DNA of 64,000 bases from Desemzia sp. RIT 804 (GTDB lineage: Bacteria > Bacillota > Bacilli > Lactobacillales > Carnobacteriaceae), in the NCBI RefSeq assembly GCF_016892605.1, contig NZ_JAFEMV010000005.1, positions 186,001-250,000 on the forward strand, read 5' to 3'. Positions 8,528-18,748 of this stretch are shown piece by piece (the first letter of the stretch is position 1; each line of letters begins with the position of its first letter). The notes beneath the pieces are model-generated. The model was not told where the DNA came from, ran no database searches, and worked only from the letters and a program-made list of their open reading frames with translations. Made by a program: the position numbers and the translations under genes.

Positions 8528-10495
8528 GTGGAAATGAAAAATAAATATTTAATGATGCTAGCAAAAGAATATCCAACAATAGGATCCACGACTTCTGAAA
8601 TCATTAATTTAGAAGCCATTATGAATTTACCGAAAGCAACAGAACATTTTGTAAGTGATATTCATGGAGAATATGATGCGTTTCAACATGTCCTCAGAAA
8701 CGGTTCGGGTAATATCAAAGAAAAAATTGGAGAAATCTTTACAGATCGATTGACGCACAAAGAAATGAATACATTAGCGACAGTTATCTATTACCCAGAA
8801 GAAAAAACAGAAGACATCATGGAGACTTTTGAATCAGAAGAAGAAATCCATGAATGGTATCGCATCACTATATCTAGATTGATTGAATTATGCCGGTTTG
8901 TAGGTTCGAAATACACTCAATCTAAAGTGCGTAAAGCTTTACCGGAGGAGTTCTCATACATTACTGAAGAATTGCTCTTTAAAGATGGGACATTTTCAAA
9001 CAAAGACGGTTACTATAGCGAAATTATCGACAGCATCATCTCGCTAGATAGAGGGAAAGAATACATTACAGCATTAGCCTATTTGATCCAACGTTTAGTA
9101 GTGGATCATTTACACGTTGTGGGCGACATTTATGATAGAGGGCCTTACCCAGATAAAATTGTTGATGAGTTGATTCAACACCACTCTGTAGATATCCAAT
9201 GGGGAAATCACGATATTTTATGGATGGGTGCTGCTTCTGGTTCAGAAGTTTGCTTAGCCAATGTTGTGCGGATATCTGCTCGTTACAATAACTTAGATAT
9301 TTTAGAAGACAGGTATGGAATTTCTTTACGGTATTTGTCTAATTTTGCTGAAGCCACTTATACTGGCGACCCAGATAGTTGTTTTGCACCTAAAGTCAAT
9401 CCAGAAGACAATATTTTGAAAGAAGAAATCATTCAAAATACAAAGATCCACCAAGCCATTGCTGTTATTCAATTTAAATTAGAAGCAGCGATTATTGAAA
9501 GGCATCCAGAATTTCGTTTAGAACACCGATTGTTGTTAAATAAAATAGACTATGCAAATGGAATGATCACGGTAAAAGGAAAAGAGTACTCATTATTGAG
9601 CAACAACTTTCCTACCATCGATCCAGCAGATCCATTTACATTAACTGACGATGAAAAGTGGATCGTGGACAAGTTGAAGGTGAGTTTCAGAAATAGTGGA
9701 AAACTCCAACGACACATCTCTTATTTAATCAATAGAGGAAGCATGTATCTAACGTATAATGATAATTTATTGTTCCATGGATGTATTCCATTGAATGAAG
9801 ATGGAAGCTTCATGGGAATGGAGATCAGAGGCAATTACGTATATGGTAAATCTTTGTTGGATAAATTTGAAGATGCTGTCAGAAAAGGTTTTTTATATCA
9901 AAACAGACCTAATAATGAAAAGTATTTAGACTTGGTTTGGTACTTGTGGACAGGCCCGGTTTCCTCTTTATTTGGGAAAGACCAAATGACGACATTTGAG
10001 CGTTATTATATAGAAGATAAGGCTTGTCATGAAGAAAAGAAAAATGCTTACTACCGTATGAGAAATGAAGTTGAGACATGTGAAAAAATATTGGCTGAAT
10101 TTGGATTAGATCCTACTAAAGGCCATATCATTAATGGACATACTCCTGTGAAAGAAAAAAGAGGAGAAGATCCGATTAAAGCAGATGGCAGAATGTTGGT
10201 TATTGATGGAGGGTTTTCAAAAGCCTATCAAGGAACGACTGGTTTAGCAGGGTATACCTTGCTTTATAATTCATTCGGGATGGTGCTAGTGTCGCATCAA
10301 CCATTCACTTCTCCACAAGAGGCTATTGAAAATGAAATAGACATCGTTTCTACGAGACGAGTTGTGGATAAAGAGTTGGAGCGAATGAAAGTAAAAGAAA
10401 CGGATATTGGTAAAAAACTGCAGGATCAAGTCTGGGATTTAAAAGAATTATTAGAAGCTTATCGAAATGGAGACATTCCAGAGAATAAAAGATAA
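8528..10495 (+). CDS. fbp: Fructose-1,6-bisphosphatase, class III
   Basis: A 655-residue Mn2+-dependent fructose-1,6-bisphosphatase of the Firmicute class III (the B. subtilis enzyme is of similar length). Calcineurin-like metallophosphatase motifs are visible: DIHGEYDAF near residue 44, [11 protein letters not shown] near residue 197 and WGNHD near residue 225. It converts fructose-1,6-bisphosphate to fructose-6-phosphate in gluconeogenesis. The start could be GTG at 8528 or ATG at 8534; AAAGGGGCGG at 8513-8522 is nearer the usual distance from the GTG. Single-gene unit. Confidence 0.95.
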   Translation: MEMKNKYLMMLAKEYPTIGSTTSEIINLEAIMNLPKATEHFVSDIHGEYDAFQHVLRNGSGNIKEKIGEIFTDRLTHKEMNTLATVIYYPEEKTEDIMETFESEEEIHEWYRITISRLIELCRFVGSKYTQSKVRKALPEEFSYITEELLFKDGTFSNKDGYYSEIIDSIISLDRGKEYITALAYLIQRLVVDHLHVVGDIYDRGPYPDKIVDELIQHHSVDIQWGNHDILWMGAASGSEVCLANVVRISARYNNLDILEDRYGISLRYLSNFAEATYTGDPDSCFAPKVNPEDNILKEEIIQNTKIHQAIAVIQFKLEAAIIERHPEFRLEHRLLLNKIDYANGMITVKGKEYSLLSNNFPTIDPADPFTLTDDEKWIVDKLKVSFRNSGKLQRHISYLINRGSMYLTYNDNLLFHGCIPLNEDGSFMGMEIRGNYVYGKSLLDKFEDAVRKGFLYQNRPNNEKYLDLVWYLWTGPVSSLFGKDQMTTFERYYIEDKACHEEKKNAYYRMRNEVETCEKILAEFGLDPTKGHIINGHTPVKEKRGEDPIKADGRMLVIDGGFSKAYQGTTGLAGYTLLYNSFGMVLVSHQPFTSPQEAIENEIDIVSTRRVVDKELERMKVKETDIGKKLQDQVWDLKELLEAYRNGDIPENKR

Positions 10496-10612
10496 CCTGC
10501 TCCTTTATTCAATATTTACAAAGTTAAAACCTCTTTTTCATTAAAACACAGTCACTTTCTGGTACAATAAAAGCAGGACTATTCTGAATTTAGAGTACTG
10601 GAGGAAATAAGA

Positions 10613-11296
10613 ATGAATAAAGGTTGTACGTTTTATTTTGTTCGACATGGACAAACGTATTTTAATCATTACCGTAAGATACAAGGGTGGAGCAATACAC
10701 CGCTAACTGAAGAGGGTACTGAAGATGTTTACCGTAGTGCAAGAGGGTTAGCAGACGTTAAATTTGATGCAGTGTATACGAGTGATTTAAGCCGCACCGT
10801 TCAAACAGCAAATATTATCTTGGAAGAAAACAAACATGCAGAACAGTTGGAAATTGAAATGATGCCAGAATTCCGTGAAGTCTTTTTTGGTTCATTTGAA
10901 GGGGAAAATGTAGATGTTTCTTGGTCCACTATTAATGAAGTCATGAATTATCCTTCAGTTCCTGAGATGTTTGCTCAATCGAGTATTCCTGAGCGAATGA
11001 ATGCAACTAAAAAAGCTGATCCGCATAACGATGCAGAAGATTTTATAACCTTTTGGACGAGAATAGAAGAAGGTCTGATGAAATTAATCAGCAAACATCG
11101 TGATACTGGAGAGAAAATATTAGTGGTGGCACATGGGAATACGATCCGCTATCTATTGAATAACTTAGTCGCTGAGTTGGAAAATCCACAACCACTTTTA
11201 AATGCGAGCGTATCAGTAGCTAGTTATCGAGATGGAGCTTATCATTTAGAAAAATACAATGAAGTTAGACATTTCAAAGATATGGAAAAACAATAA
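10613..11296 (+). CDS. Histidine phosphatase (phosphoglycerate mutase-like) protein
   Basis: A 227-residue member of the phosphoglycerate mutase/acid phosphatase superfamily. The phospho-accepting His12 sits in FVRHGQT, with the second catalytic His in VVAHGNTIRYLL near residue 172 and the usual Arg in TSDLSRTVQTA. It is more likely a broad phosphatase than a glycolytic mutase, because it lacks the longer mutase insertions. The start follows GGAGGAAATAAG. An extended -10 (TGGTACAAT, 10560-10568) lies upstream. No functional link with its neighbours is evident. Confidence 0.88.
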   Translation: MNKGCTFYFVRHGQTYFNHYRKIQGWSNTPLTEEGTEDVYRSARGLADVKFDAVYTSDLSRTVQTANIILEENKHAEQLEIEMMPEFREVFFGSFEGENVDVSWSTINEVMNYPSVPEMFAQSSIPERMNATKKADPHNDAEDFITFWTRIEEGLMKLISKHRDTGEKILVVAHGNTIRYLLNNLVAELENPQPLLNASVSVASYRDGAYHLEKYNEVRHFKDMEKQ

Positions 11297-11356
11297 CTAT
11301 TAAGATTTAATGAATATCAGAATAACTTTTTGAAGATTAATGACGGAGGTAATACA

Positions 11357-12143
11357 TTGATAACACCAAAAGGATTAGTGTTTTTTGATTTAGATGGAAC
11401 ATTATTGAACACTAAATCAGAATTAGATCGAGAAGTTAGTGATGCTTTAGAGAGTATGAAACAAAATAATGTTATTCCTTTTGTGGCTACTGGGCGTAGT
11501 CCTTTGGAAATTAAACATGTATTAGAAAATAGCCCAATTGATTCTTTTATCACACTAAATGGGCAATGGGCAATACATTGTTTATGAAGGGAAAGAAGTA
11601 TACCGTAGTGCTATTCCTCAAAAATTGATGGAGAAATTAAAAGATACTACTGATGAGTATGATTTTCCTTTATCAATGTATACTCACAATAAAATACGCA
11701 CAACGAAAAATAGTCAAACTATGATAACGGCTTATAAAAATATCCATACAACTCCTCCTGAAGTAGATGAGGCTTTTCATTTAAACGAAGAAGTATTGAT
11801 GGCTTTGATTATTAATGATGATGCTCGATTTGATAGTGATTTTAGAGAGAGATTTCCTGAATTATCTTTTTATCGTAACACGCCTTATAGTGTTGACACC
11901 ATCATTAAAAATAATTCTAAAGCAACTGGAATCAAAGAACTGGAAAAATTATTAGGTTTTGAAGATGTTCCAACATTTGCTTTTGGTGATGGACCAAACG
12001 ATAAAGAAATGATTGCGTATGCCGATTATGGAATCGCGATGCAAAATGGAGTAACTGAAGTCAAAGAAATTGCTGATTACGTTACTTCAAGCAACACAGA
12101 AGGCGGAATTATAGAGGGTCTGAAAAAATTTAATTTGATCTGA
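11357..12143 (+). pseudogene. Cof-type HAD phosphatase, broken by a 7-bp duplication
   Basis: Two overlapping frames together make one complete Cof/Had-IIB hydrolase of about 260 residues. The 5' part (TTG start at 11357, GGAGG 7 nt upstream) carries HAD motif I, FFDLDGTLLNT, and a TGR motif. The 3' part carries motif IV, FGDGPNDKEMI. The break is an exact tandem duplication of ATGGGCA (11559-11565 and 11566-11572). With one copy removed the frame reads through as ITLNGQYIVYEG. As written, translation stops soon after the duplication. It could be a true null, a slippage-reversible state, or an assembly error. Confidence 0.85.
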
Positions 12144-12150
12144 TCTGATC

Positions 12151-12194
12151 AAAAAAGGCAACTGTAATATATTTCATTACAGTTGCCTTTTTTG
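12151..12194. terminator. Bidirectional terminator between convergent genes
   Basis: An 18-bp perfect stem (AAAAAAGGCAACTGTAAT with its complement) with A and T runs on the two flanks. It serves both the HAD gene (+) and the sirtuin gene (-). Confidence 0.9.
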
Positions 12195-12195
12195 A

Positions 12196-12929
12196 TTAAT
12201 GAATGTCCAATTTACTAAGTGTTTCTCCCACAGGATCTGAAATAAACAAATCAATTGAGAGGTCGGTTATGTCTAATGGTGTTTGATTGATTACTACAAC
12301 TTTATTGCTTTCAAAATGTCGAATTAGCGTTTTTGTGGGGGAAACAGATAAAGAAGTTCCTGCAATAATCAGTAAGTCTGACTCCGCCAATAAAGTTTTC
12401 ACGCGCTCTAAGACACGTGGCTTTAAATTTTCGCCAAATAAAATGATATCTGCTCGAATAATACCATTATCAATAGGACAACGAGGGATATTTTGTTCAC
12501 CTAGCGGGATTTCAGAGTAAGGATACTCACGATCACATTCCATACAATAAAAGCGACGACTATTCCCATGCAGTTCGACAACTAATTTACTACCAGCTTT
12601 TTGATGTAGTACATCTACACATTGGGTGATAATGCGTACGTCTTTGCCATGCTTATCTAGATCTGCTAGATAAATATGTCCTGTGTTTGGCTCAGGAACA
12701 AAAGGCTTGTCATTGTTCGCTCGAAGTTTAAAAACTCTTCTGGGTGATTTAACATGAATCGTTTACTCATTATGACTTTTGGGTCAAGATGGTTTTGTTC
12801 CATTTTAGTATATCCTCCCTCTTGTGAATGGGTAATCGGGAAGGCCGCTTTCTGTACTAACTCCAGTACCTCCAAAAAAATTTCTGCTTGATCAATATAC
12901 TGTTGCAACAATTCGATTTTATTCTGCAA
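12196..12929 (-). pseudogene. Sirtuin (SIR2 family NAD-dependent deacylase), frameshifted
   Basis: A full-length sirtuin can be rebuilt only across three single-base frame changes. Reading from the TTG start at 12929 (AGGAGG 7 nt upstream): the frame is lost in a T7 run (12874-12880), where T8 would give GGTGVSTESG, the NAD-binding start; it returns near a GGG at 12830-12832; it shifts again near 12715-12722; from there it is open to the stop. The intact 3' part has TQCVDVLHQKAG, the catalytic-His motif VVELHGN and GTSLSVSP. A zinc ribbon is present but incomplete: CMEC, then RCPID, with no fourth Cys. The TQNID Asn is Cys here. Decay is likely, but homopolymer sequencing errors cannot be excluded. 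Confidence 0.8.
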
Positions 12930-13134
12930 AATACTTCCTCCTGTATGTTAATGCAATTATCTCAAGGATAGCAAATTATAATTAAGAACAGAACATATCT
13001 GGCTTTACTTGAAAATAACTGATAGAAAAGTTCTTGTAAATAAAAAAAGGTTGTACACTATTTATTTGATCTAGAGTTATGGTGATGAAGAATACGGTTT
13101 GAGCATCAAAGGGAAACTGCTGTTGATGAAGGAA

Positions 13135-13175
13135 TAAAAAAAACTTGTAAACACCGCTAAACCGGTATTTACAAG
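13135..13175 (-). terminator. tmRNA terminator
   Basis: On the minus strand, CTTGTAAATACCGG pairs with the facing CCGGTGTTTACAAG-type arm (13144-13175) and is followed by a long T run. It lies 15 nt past the tmRNA 3' end. Confidence 0.88.
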
Positions 13176-13189
13176 CAGCCAATATAATA

Positions 13190-13553
13190 TGGAGACGAGG
13201 GGAGTCGAACCCCTGTCCAAACATAACGACACTTAGACTTCTACGTTTATAGTTATGCTATTAAGGTTTCGCTCGGTACTAGCCGCACAACAGGCATCAT
13301 ACGTTGCTAGTCTGATGATCTCTTCTAAAACTTGCAGACGGAAAGTTTTAGCGTATCCCACTGATTATAGGACCCTTACTCGAGTACATGGGTGATACCG
13401 AGAGGATCTACACTAAGCTGTTGTTACGCAGCTAAAGCGTAAGAGTTGTTTTCGTTTTTAGCAGTTATATTTAACTGTAACGTTTTAGCGTAGCCGTAAC
13501 CTACGAAACGCAATCCAAGCTCGACCTATGCCTGTCGAATCCGTAACGCCCCC
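13190..13553 (-). ncRNA. ssrA: Transfer-messenger RNA (tmRNA, SsrA)
   Basis: A 364-nt gene on the minus strand. The 5' end (GGGGGCGTTACGGATTCGAC) and the 3' end (GGGGTTCGACTCCCCTCGT then CTCCA) form the tRNA-Ala-like domain, with CCA encoded at 13190-13192. The tag frame starts with a GCT resume codon and reads AKNENNSYALAA, then TAA. Trans-translation with SmpB (5722-6180) rescues ribosomes stalled on non-stop mRNA and marks the nascent peptide for proteolysis. Pseudoknot-rich sequence follows the tag. The tag ending SYALAA is typical of Lactobacillales. Confidence 0.97.
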
Positions 13554-13620
13554 GAAATAAAAGGGAGTACAGACTGGCACATAAATGTACCATTTCAGTC
13601 ATCTATCTAACTCTGAATAT

Positions 13621-13649
13621 AGTATAGCATATTCGCTTATAAAAAGAAA
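13621..13649 (-). promoter_or_regulatory. Probable ssrA promoter
   Basis: On the minus strand, TGCTATACT (13621-13629) is an extended -10 element about 70 bp before the mature tmRNA 5' end. The -35 position (TTTCTT, 13644-13649) is weak, which is usual with an extended -10. Confidence 0.5.
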
Positions 13650-13930
13650 GTGTGTTCGCTTAAAAAATAAAAAAACTCTACTAAATTTTGTTTTGAACCG
13701 TATCAGTCAATTTTTTATTGATCTTGCGTCTTCTCAGTCAATGTAAAATAAATCACTAACTTATATAATAGTATCATATTGATGTATGCGGTTTCATTAA
13801 GTGGTATGCAGGATCGTTTTTTACGACTCGGGAAATCACTAAAAAACAAAAGGAGGAAGAAAGGAAAATAATTCCAATAAAATGGAAGCGTTATCTTTTT
13901 TTGATAAAATTAGGATAGGGAGTGAATAGA
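13650..13930 (+). other. Regulatory leader of the glucuronide cluster
   Basis: This non-coding stretch lies between the tmRNA promoter and the transporter gene. It holds a TATAAT at 13764-13769 without a good -35, an AAAGGAGGAAG sequence near 13848-13860 that no start codon follows, and the cre site at 13882-13896. I see no small ORF. Confidence 0.4.
13882..13896. promoter_or_regulatory. cre site (CcpA operator)
   Basis: ATGGAAGCGTTATCT fits the relaxed consensus WTGNAANCGNWNNCW fully. It lies 34 bp before the transporter start and predicts glucose repression of the glucuronide cluster. Confidence 0.72.
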
Positions 13931-15418
13931 ATGGAAAAAGTTATTGAATTACAACCAGATAATCTTGCAACAAAAAGGCCGGCTAAATATCGAACTGCTA
14001 AAGTATGGCAAATCGGGGCCTTTGCTCTAAATAATACGGCAACAAACATATTTATGTTTTTGATGACGTTTGTTTCTTATTATGCAACAGGGATAGTGGG
14101 GCTAGGAACCGTTTTAGTTTCAACACTTATAACCGGAAGTCGTATATGGGATGCTATCACAGACCCTATTGTTGGCTTGTGGATCGATAAAACTGATGGG
14201 AAACTAGGGAAATTTAGACCTTTTATGATAGCAGGTTATATCGTTATGGCAATCTCAACGTTATTATTATTTTTTACCAATCATTTAGTCGCAGAAAATC
14301 TAAGATTGATTTATTTCTTAGGGATTTATGCTGTTTATATTGTTGGGTATACTTTTCAGACAGCTTGTACAAAATCTGGACAAACAGTATTAACAAATGA
14401 TCCAAATCAACGGCCTTTATTCTCTACATTCGATTTATCTTACACTTCTTTATTTTTTGCTGGTGCCGCTATCTATATATCTAATTACTTAGAACCTAAA
14501 CATAGTGGTTTTAACTTAGAATTCTTTAATGAATTTGTCATCACTGTAGTGATAGTTGGGGGATTACTTACTTTATTAGCAACTATCGGAATTTGGAAAC
14601 ACGATAAAACTGAAAACTTCGGTACAGGTGGAAAGCAAGAGAAAATTGGCTTCAAGGATATGTTTGGTATCTTAAAAGGGAACCGTCCTTTACAAATGCT
14701 GATCATAGCTGCAGCCACTGACAAATTGGCGATAACTGTGGCAAATAATTCTATTGTAATGGTGTTATTATTTGGTGTTGTTATTGGTGATTACGGTTTA
14801 TATGGACAAATGTCCGCGTACACCATGATTCCTTCTTTAATTATTATCCAAATTGGTACTAGATACGCACGCAAGTTAGGTTCTAAACAAGCTTTAGTGG
14901 TTTCCACTTGGGCATGTATCGTTGTTTATACAGCCTTATTCCTTCTGCTATGGTTAGGAGATCCTTCTACCATCAATTTTGGTAATATAGGCTTCATGAC
15001 AATAGCATTCCTAGTACTGTTTATTTTAGGTAACGGAGTGAGAACGGTAGCTGGTGGAATTGTTATTCCAATGATTCCTGATATCACGGATTATGAAACG
15101 TACAAAACAGGACGTTATGCACCTGGGGTAATGGGGACTATCTTCTCATTTGTGGATAAAATGATTTCTTCTTTCGGGCAAACCATTATAGGTATCACTT
15201 TAGCTTGGATCGGCTTTACAGAAGTATTCCCAACGACAGAAACGCCTAGAACAGAAGGGATTTTCTGGGTAACGATGCTGCTGTTCATTGGTTTGTTGAT
15301 TTTAGCTTGGATAGCTTCCTTGATTGCTATGAAATTCTATGAATTAGACAGCAATCGTATGGCTGAGATCCAAGAAGCTTTAGAAGAAAGAAAAAATATC
15401 AATCATAAAATAGGATAA
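13931..15418 (+). CDS. GPH-family (glucuronide/melibiose type) sugar transporter
   Basis: A 495-residue integral membrane cotransporter with about twelve hydrophobic segments. The family signature is seen near residues 75-95: AITDPIVGLWIDKT followed by GKFRPFM. GPH carriers import glycosides with H+ or Na+. The neighbouring AraC regulator and beta-glucuronidase make beta-glucuronides the likely substrate. The ATG at 13931 is chosen over GTG at 13922 because GGGAGTG stands at the right distance. A cre site lies just upstream. A terminator-like hairpin follows the gene, so the next two genes may have their own promoter or depend on read-through. Confidence 0.88.
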   Translation: MEKVIELQPDNLATKRPAKYRTAKVWQIGAFALNNTATNIFMFLMTFVSYYATGIVGLGTVLVSTLITGSRIWDAITDPIVGLWIDKTDGKLGKFRPFMIAGYIVMAISTLLLFFTNHLVAENLRLIYFLGIYAVYIVGYTFQTACTKSGQTVLTNDPNQRPLFSTFDLSYTSLFFAGAAIYISNYLEPKHSGFNLEFFNEFVITVVIVGGLLTLLATIGIWKHDKTENFGTGGKQEKIGFKDMFGILKGNRPLQMLIIAAATDKLAITVANNSIVMVLLFGVVIGDYGLYGQMSAYTMIPSLIIIQIGTRYARKLGSKQALVVSTWACIVVYTALFLLLWLGDPSTINFGNIGFMTIAFLVLFILGNGVRTVAGGIVIPMIPDITDYETYKTGRYAPGVMGTIFSFVDKMISSFGQTIIGITLAWIGFTEVFPTTETPRTEGIFWVTMLLFIGLLILAWIASLIAMKFYELDSNRMAEIQEALEERKNINHKIG

Positions 15419-15437
15419 ATGCTGAATAATGATTATA

Positions 15438-15484
15438 CAACGATGGGTTCTATTTGAGAAAATGGAACTTATCGTTGCTTTTTG
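15438..15484 (+). terminator. Terminator after the GPH transporter gene
   Basis: A 12-bp interrupted stem (CAACGAT then GGTTC, with GGAAC then ATCGTTG) followed by CTTTTT. Confidence 0.75.
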
Positions 15485-15578
15485 TTACAATAAAATAGAG
15501 AACCTTCACAGTCAATTTTAAAATAGTTTTTGTATTTGATAGACGGTTCTAACGTCATGGTTTTAAAGGATGGGCAAA

Positions 15579-16466
15579 ATGATAATTCAAGATTTGCTGA
15601 ATGCATTAATACATGTAAAAGGTCAATTATATAGTCTTAATTACCATTCTCACCAACAATATGAGCTTTATTTTTTTCATAATGGACAGTGTAGGTACTT
15701 GATCAATAATCAAATCCATGATTTGCGTCCAGGAGACATTATTGCTTTAGATGGCACTGAATTGCATAAGCCACATGTGATTGGAGATCCAGACCGCTAT
15801 GAACGCAGCATGATTCATTTCTCAGCTTCGTGGATAGAAAATAGTTTAAAAGAATTAAATGCATTGTATTTGTTAGACATATTTAGAGATTTCCCTCACC
15901 AAATCTTTCGGCTTAGAGATAAAAGGTCTTACAATGAAATCATAAATTTGGGAAAAGAGTTAGCAGATTTAACTAAAGAAGATCTAACAGATGCGAAAGA
16001 AGTAGAGTTAAAGCTGATATTGATGAAATTACTTTTGAAAGTATATCAAGCTAATCGAAAAACGATTGTTTCTATAAAGGAAACTAAAAGCGAAAAAGAT
16101 AAGTATGCTGAAAAAATTGCAACTTACTTGCAACAGCATTTTACTGAAAAAATTTCTATTGAAATACTTTCAAAAGAATTAAATATCAGTAAATCCTATA
16201 TTTCACATGTGTTTAAGGAATCAACTGGTTATTCTGTAATGGAATTTTTGATGGATTATCGATTAGTACAGGCCAAATTTCAAATTGAGAACGGTTCTGC
16301 CAAAACGGTCAAAGAAATCGCTTATGACTGTGGATTTGAAAGTGATGCCCATTTTAACCGTTTCTTTAAGCTGAAAATTGGGATGACACCAAATCGTTAC
16401 AGAAAAGAAAAGGAATCTGGAATGCTAAAAAGTTCTAAAAAAATCAATAAAATTCAAAGGAGTTAG
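15579..16466 (+). CDS. AraC-family regulator of glucuronide use
   Basis: A 295-residue transcription factor. The N-terminal cupin sensing domain (about 15-110) has [11 protein letters not shown] and a RPGDIIAL turn. The C-terminal double helix-turn-helix (about 195-290) has [12 protein letters not shown] and the AraC signature ending [18 protein letters not shown]. The ATG at 15579 fits the AAAGGATGGG ribosome site better than the ATG at 15570, which overlaps it. It ends 5 nt before uidA, whose ribosome site lies in its last codons, so the two are cotranslated. Inferred role: glucuronide-responsive activation of the cluster. Confidence 0.88.
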   Translation: MIIQDLLNALIHVKGQLYSLNYHSHQQYELYFFHNGQCRYLINNQIHDLRPGDIIALDGTELHKPHVIGDPDRYERSMIHFSASWIENSLKELNALYLLDIFRDFPHQIFRLRDKRSYNEIINLGKELADLTKEDLTDAKEVELKLILMKLLLKVYQANRKTIVSIKETKSEKDKYAEKIATYLQQHFTEKISIEILSKELNISKSYISHVFKESTGYSVMEFLMDYRLVQAKFQIENGSAKTVKEIAYDCGFESDAHFNRFFKLKIGMTPNRYRKEKESGMLKSSKKINKIQRS

Positions 16467-16471
16467 TGTAT

Positions 16472-18268
16472 ATGTTATATCCAATTACAACAGAAAGTCG
16501 TACATTGTCAGATTTGAGCGGTGTATGGAAATTTTATCTAGATGATGACACAAAAAAAGTAGATGTAACTAAACCATTAGAGACAGAGGCTGTTATGGCA
16601 GTTCCTGGTTCGTTCAATGATCAAGGAGTTCTTTCAGAAATCCGCCATCATACTGGAGTAGTTTGGTATGAAACTGAATTTACAGTAGCTAAACCCTTAT
16701 TGTCAGAGCGCATTGTGTTACGTTTTGGATCAGTGACTCATCAGGCGACGGTTTATGTAAATGGACAATATGTTGTAGAACATAAGGGAGGATTTACTCC
16801 GTTTGAAGCTACAATCAATGATGTATTAGCGCCAGGAAAAAATAGAGTGACTGTAGCTGTGAACAACATTTTAGATTACACAACTTTACCTGTAGGGAAC
16901 TACAGTGAAACAACTGGCGAAAATGGAAAAATTATCCGTAAAACAAGTGAAAACTTCGATTTCTTTAATTATGCTGGTATCCACCGTCCTGTAAAAATTT
17001 ATACGACTCCTCATCAATATGTGGAAGATATTGTGATTACACATAAAGTGAATGGAGACTCAGCAGAAGTCTATACGGTGGTACAAGCAGCAGGGGACTT
17101 CGATGTCATCAAAGTTACTTTATTAGATCAAGCAGGGAAAGAAGTGGCAAGTGGAAATGGAGCTGAAACAGCTTTAACGGTTAAAAATGTTCATTTGTGG
17201 CAACCAATGAATGCTTATCACTATATTGCACGTGTTGAAGGATACAAAGACGGAGAATTAGTCGATGTTTATGAAGAACCATTTGGCATCCGTACAGTAG
17301 AAGTAGGTGAGAACCAATTTTTGATCAATGGCAAGCCTTTCTACTTCAAAGGATTCGGAAAGCACGAAGATATGTATATTAACGGACGTGGTATGAATGA
17401 AGTTGCTAATGTATTAGATTTGAACCTAACGAAATGGATCGGAGCGAATTCATTCCGTACATCGCACTATCCTTATTCGGAAGAGATGATGCGTTTGGCA
17501 GATAAAGAAGGGATCGTTGTGATTGATGAGACTCCAGCTGTTGGACTGTTCTCTTCGTTTGACTTCCTGTTATCTGGGGCAGGAGAATCTAGAAACACTT
17601 GGGACTTGATGAATACAACAGAAGCTCACGAGCAAATTCTTCGTGAGTTGATTGCTCGGGATAAAAACTTAGCTTGTGTGGTGCTATGGTCTATTGCCAA
17701 TGAACCTGCACTACATGAGGAGGGTGCACGAGAATACTTCGAACCACTGATTAATTTAACAAAAGAATTAGACCCTCAAAATCGTCCTGTAACGATTGTT
17801 AACATCCAAATGTCTACTCCGGATAAAGACCTAGTGGCAGATTTACTAGATGTGATTGCTTTAAACCGTTATTACGGCTGGTATTTCCACACAGGTGATC
17901 TAAAGGCAGGGGAAAAAGGGTTACGTGAAGAATTAGACTTATGGCAAGAAAAATATCCTGGTAAACCAGTGATGTTTACAGAATATGGTGCAGATACGAT
18001 TCCTGGATATCATGCCATTGATGATATTCCTTTTACAGAAGAATACCAAGTGCGTTACTACGACATGTACCACAAAGTATTTGATGACTATGAACAAGTT
18101 ATTGGAGAACAATTATGGAATTTTGCAGACTTCGAAACAAAAGTCGGCATCAACCGTGTTCAAGGAAACAAAAAAGGGATTTTTACAAGAGCTAGAGAAC
18201 CTAAAATGATCGCACATGTATTAAGAAACCGTTGGACTTCAATGCCTGATTTTGGGTATAAAAAGTAA
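16472..18268 (+). CDS. uidA: Beta-glucuronidase (GH2)
   Basis: A 598-residue GH2 beta-glucuronidase, clearly close to E. coli UidA. The jelly-roll N-terminus carries VPGSFNDQ. Acid/base Glu411 is in WSIANEP and nucleophile Glu504 is in FTEYG. The glucuronate-recognition motif NxK is Asn566-Lys568 in QGNKKGIF, the same numbers as in E. coli. A long loop at about 358-385 is of the kind that admits small aglycones. It releases glucuronate from glucuronides in the cytoplasm. The start is ATG 16472 (AAAGGAG 9 nt upstream). No uronate catabolic genes (uxaC, uxuA, kdgK) lie in the window. Confidence 0.95.
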   Translation: MLYPITTESRTLSDLSGVWKFYLDDDTKKVDVTKPLETEAVMAVPGSFNDQGVLSEIRHHTGVVWYETEFTVAKPLLSERIVLRFGSVTHQATVYVNGQYVVEHKGGFTPFEATINDVLAPGKNRVTVAVNNILDYTTLPVGNYSETTGENGKIIRKTSENFDFFNYAGIHRPVKIYTTPHQYVEDIVITHKVNGDSAEVYTVVQAAGDFDVIKVTLLDQAGKEVASGNGAETALTVKNVHLWQPMNAYHYIARVEGYKDGELVDVYEEPFGIRTVEVGENQFLINGKPFYFKGFGKHEDMYINGRGMNEVANVLDLNLTKWIGANSFRTSHYPYSEEMMRLADKEGIVVIDETPAVGLFSSFDFLLSGAGESRNTWDLMNTTEAHEQILRELIARDKNLACVVLWSIANEPALHEEGAREYFEPLINLTKELDPQNRPVTIVNIQMSTPDKDLVADLLDVIALNRYYGWYFHTGDLKAGEKGLREELDLWQEKYPGKPVMFTEYGADTIPGYHAIDDIPFTEEYQVRYYDMYHKVFDDYEQVIGEQLWNFADFETKVGINRVQGNKKGIFTRAREPKMIAHVLRNRWTSMPDFGYKK

Positions 18269-18277
18269 ACACACTTA

Positions 18278-18330
18278 GCGAGAGCGGGACAAAAGACGTT
18301 TTGACCATTGAATATAAACCAGCCTCATTT
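18278..18330 (+). repeat. Variable-core intergenic repeat, truncated copy C
   Basis: Only the 5' module is present: GCGAGAGCGGGAC, AAAAGACGTTTTG, then ACCATTGAATATAAACC. It matches copies A and B and then breaks off into AT-rich DNA without a second stem arm. It lies 9 bp after the uidA stop. Confidence 0.65.
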
Positions 18331-18443
18331 TTTATTTTATTGGAATTACTTAAAAGAAATCAAAGCCTAATTTGTTAAATCAATAAATCACTTCAGAATA
18401 TACCTTTTTGTGTTTGATAAAATAGAAGAAGGAATGATGGAAA

Positions 18444-18500
18444 ATGAAGACGAGAAAACAAGGAAATGCCATTGTATTAACAGTCCCAAAAAATAACTAA
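18444..18500 (+). pseudogene. Truncated PemI/MazE-like antitoxin remnant
   Basis: An 18-codon ORF (MKTRKQGNAIVLTVPKNN) preceded by AGAAGGA. It matches the N-terminal SpoVT/AbrB-type strand-turn of MazE/PemI antitoxins (typical pattern MKTxKQGNSIxLTVPK) but stops where the DNA-binding fold would continue. No toxin gene follows. I read it as the remains of a type II toxin-antitoxin locus. The rest of 18331-18748 holds no gene that I can support. Confidence 0.55.
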
Positions 18501-18748
18501 AAGCTTCTCCTTTAAATAGGATAGGCTTTTTTGCTAGAATCAATAGAATTAATGAAATGTGTACTTCAACACTTGCACAGCGCGATCAATTTTTTTGCTT
18601 GTTTTTTTACGTCATATTTAAAAATAACTTGCTGAAGATACACTATTAAGAGGTTGATAAGAAAAAATATTTAGGTTACAATTAGTAAGTTAAATGGTAG
18701 CAGAATTTAAAGCAGTTTAAATAAAAGTAATCAATTAGGAGTGTTGAC

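Noticed and set aside
12982-13224. Minus-strand 80-residue ORF
   Set aside because: It starts inside the 3' end of tmRNA and spans its terminator; no family resemblance.
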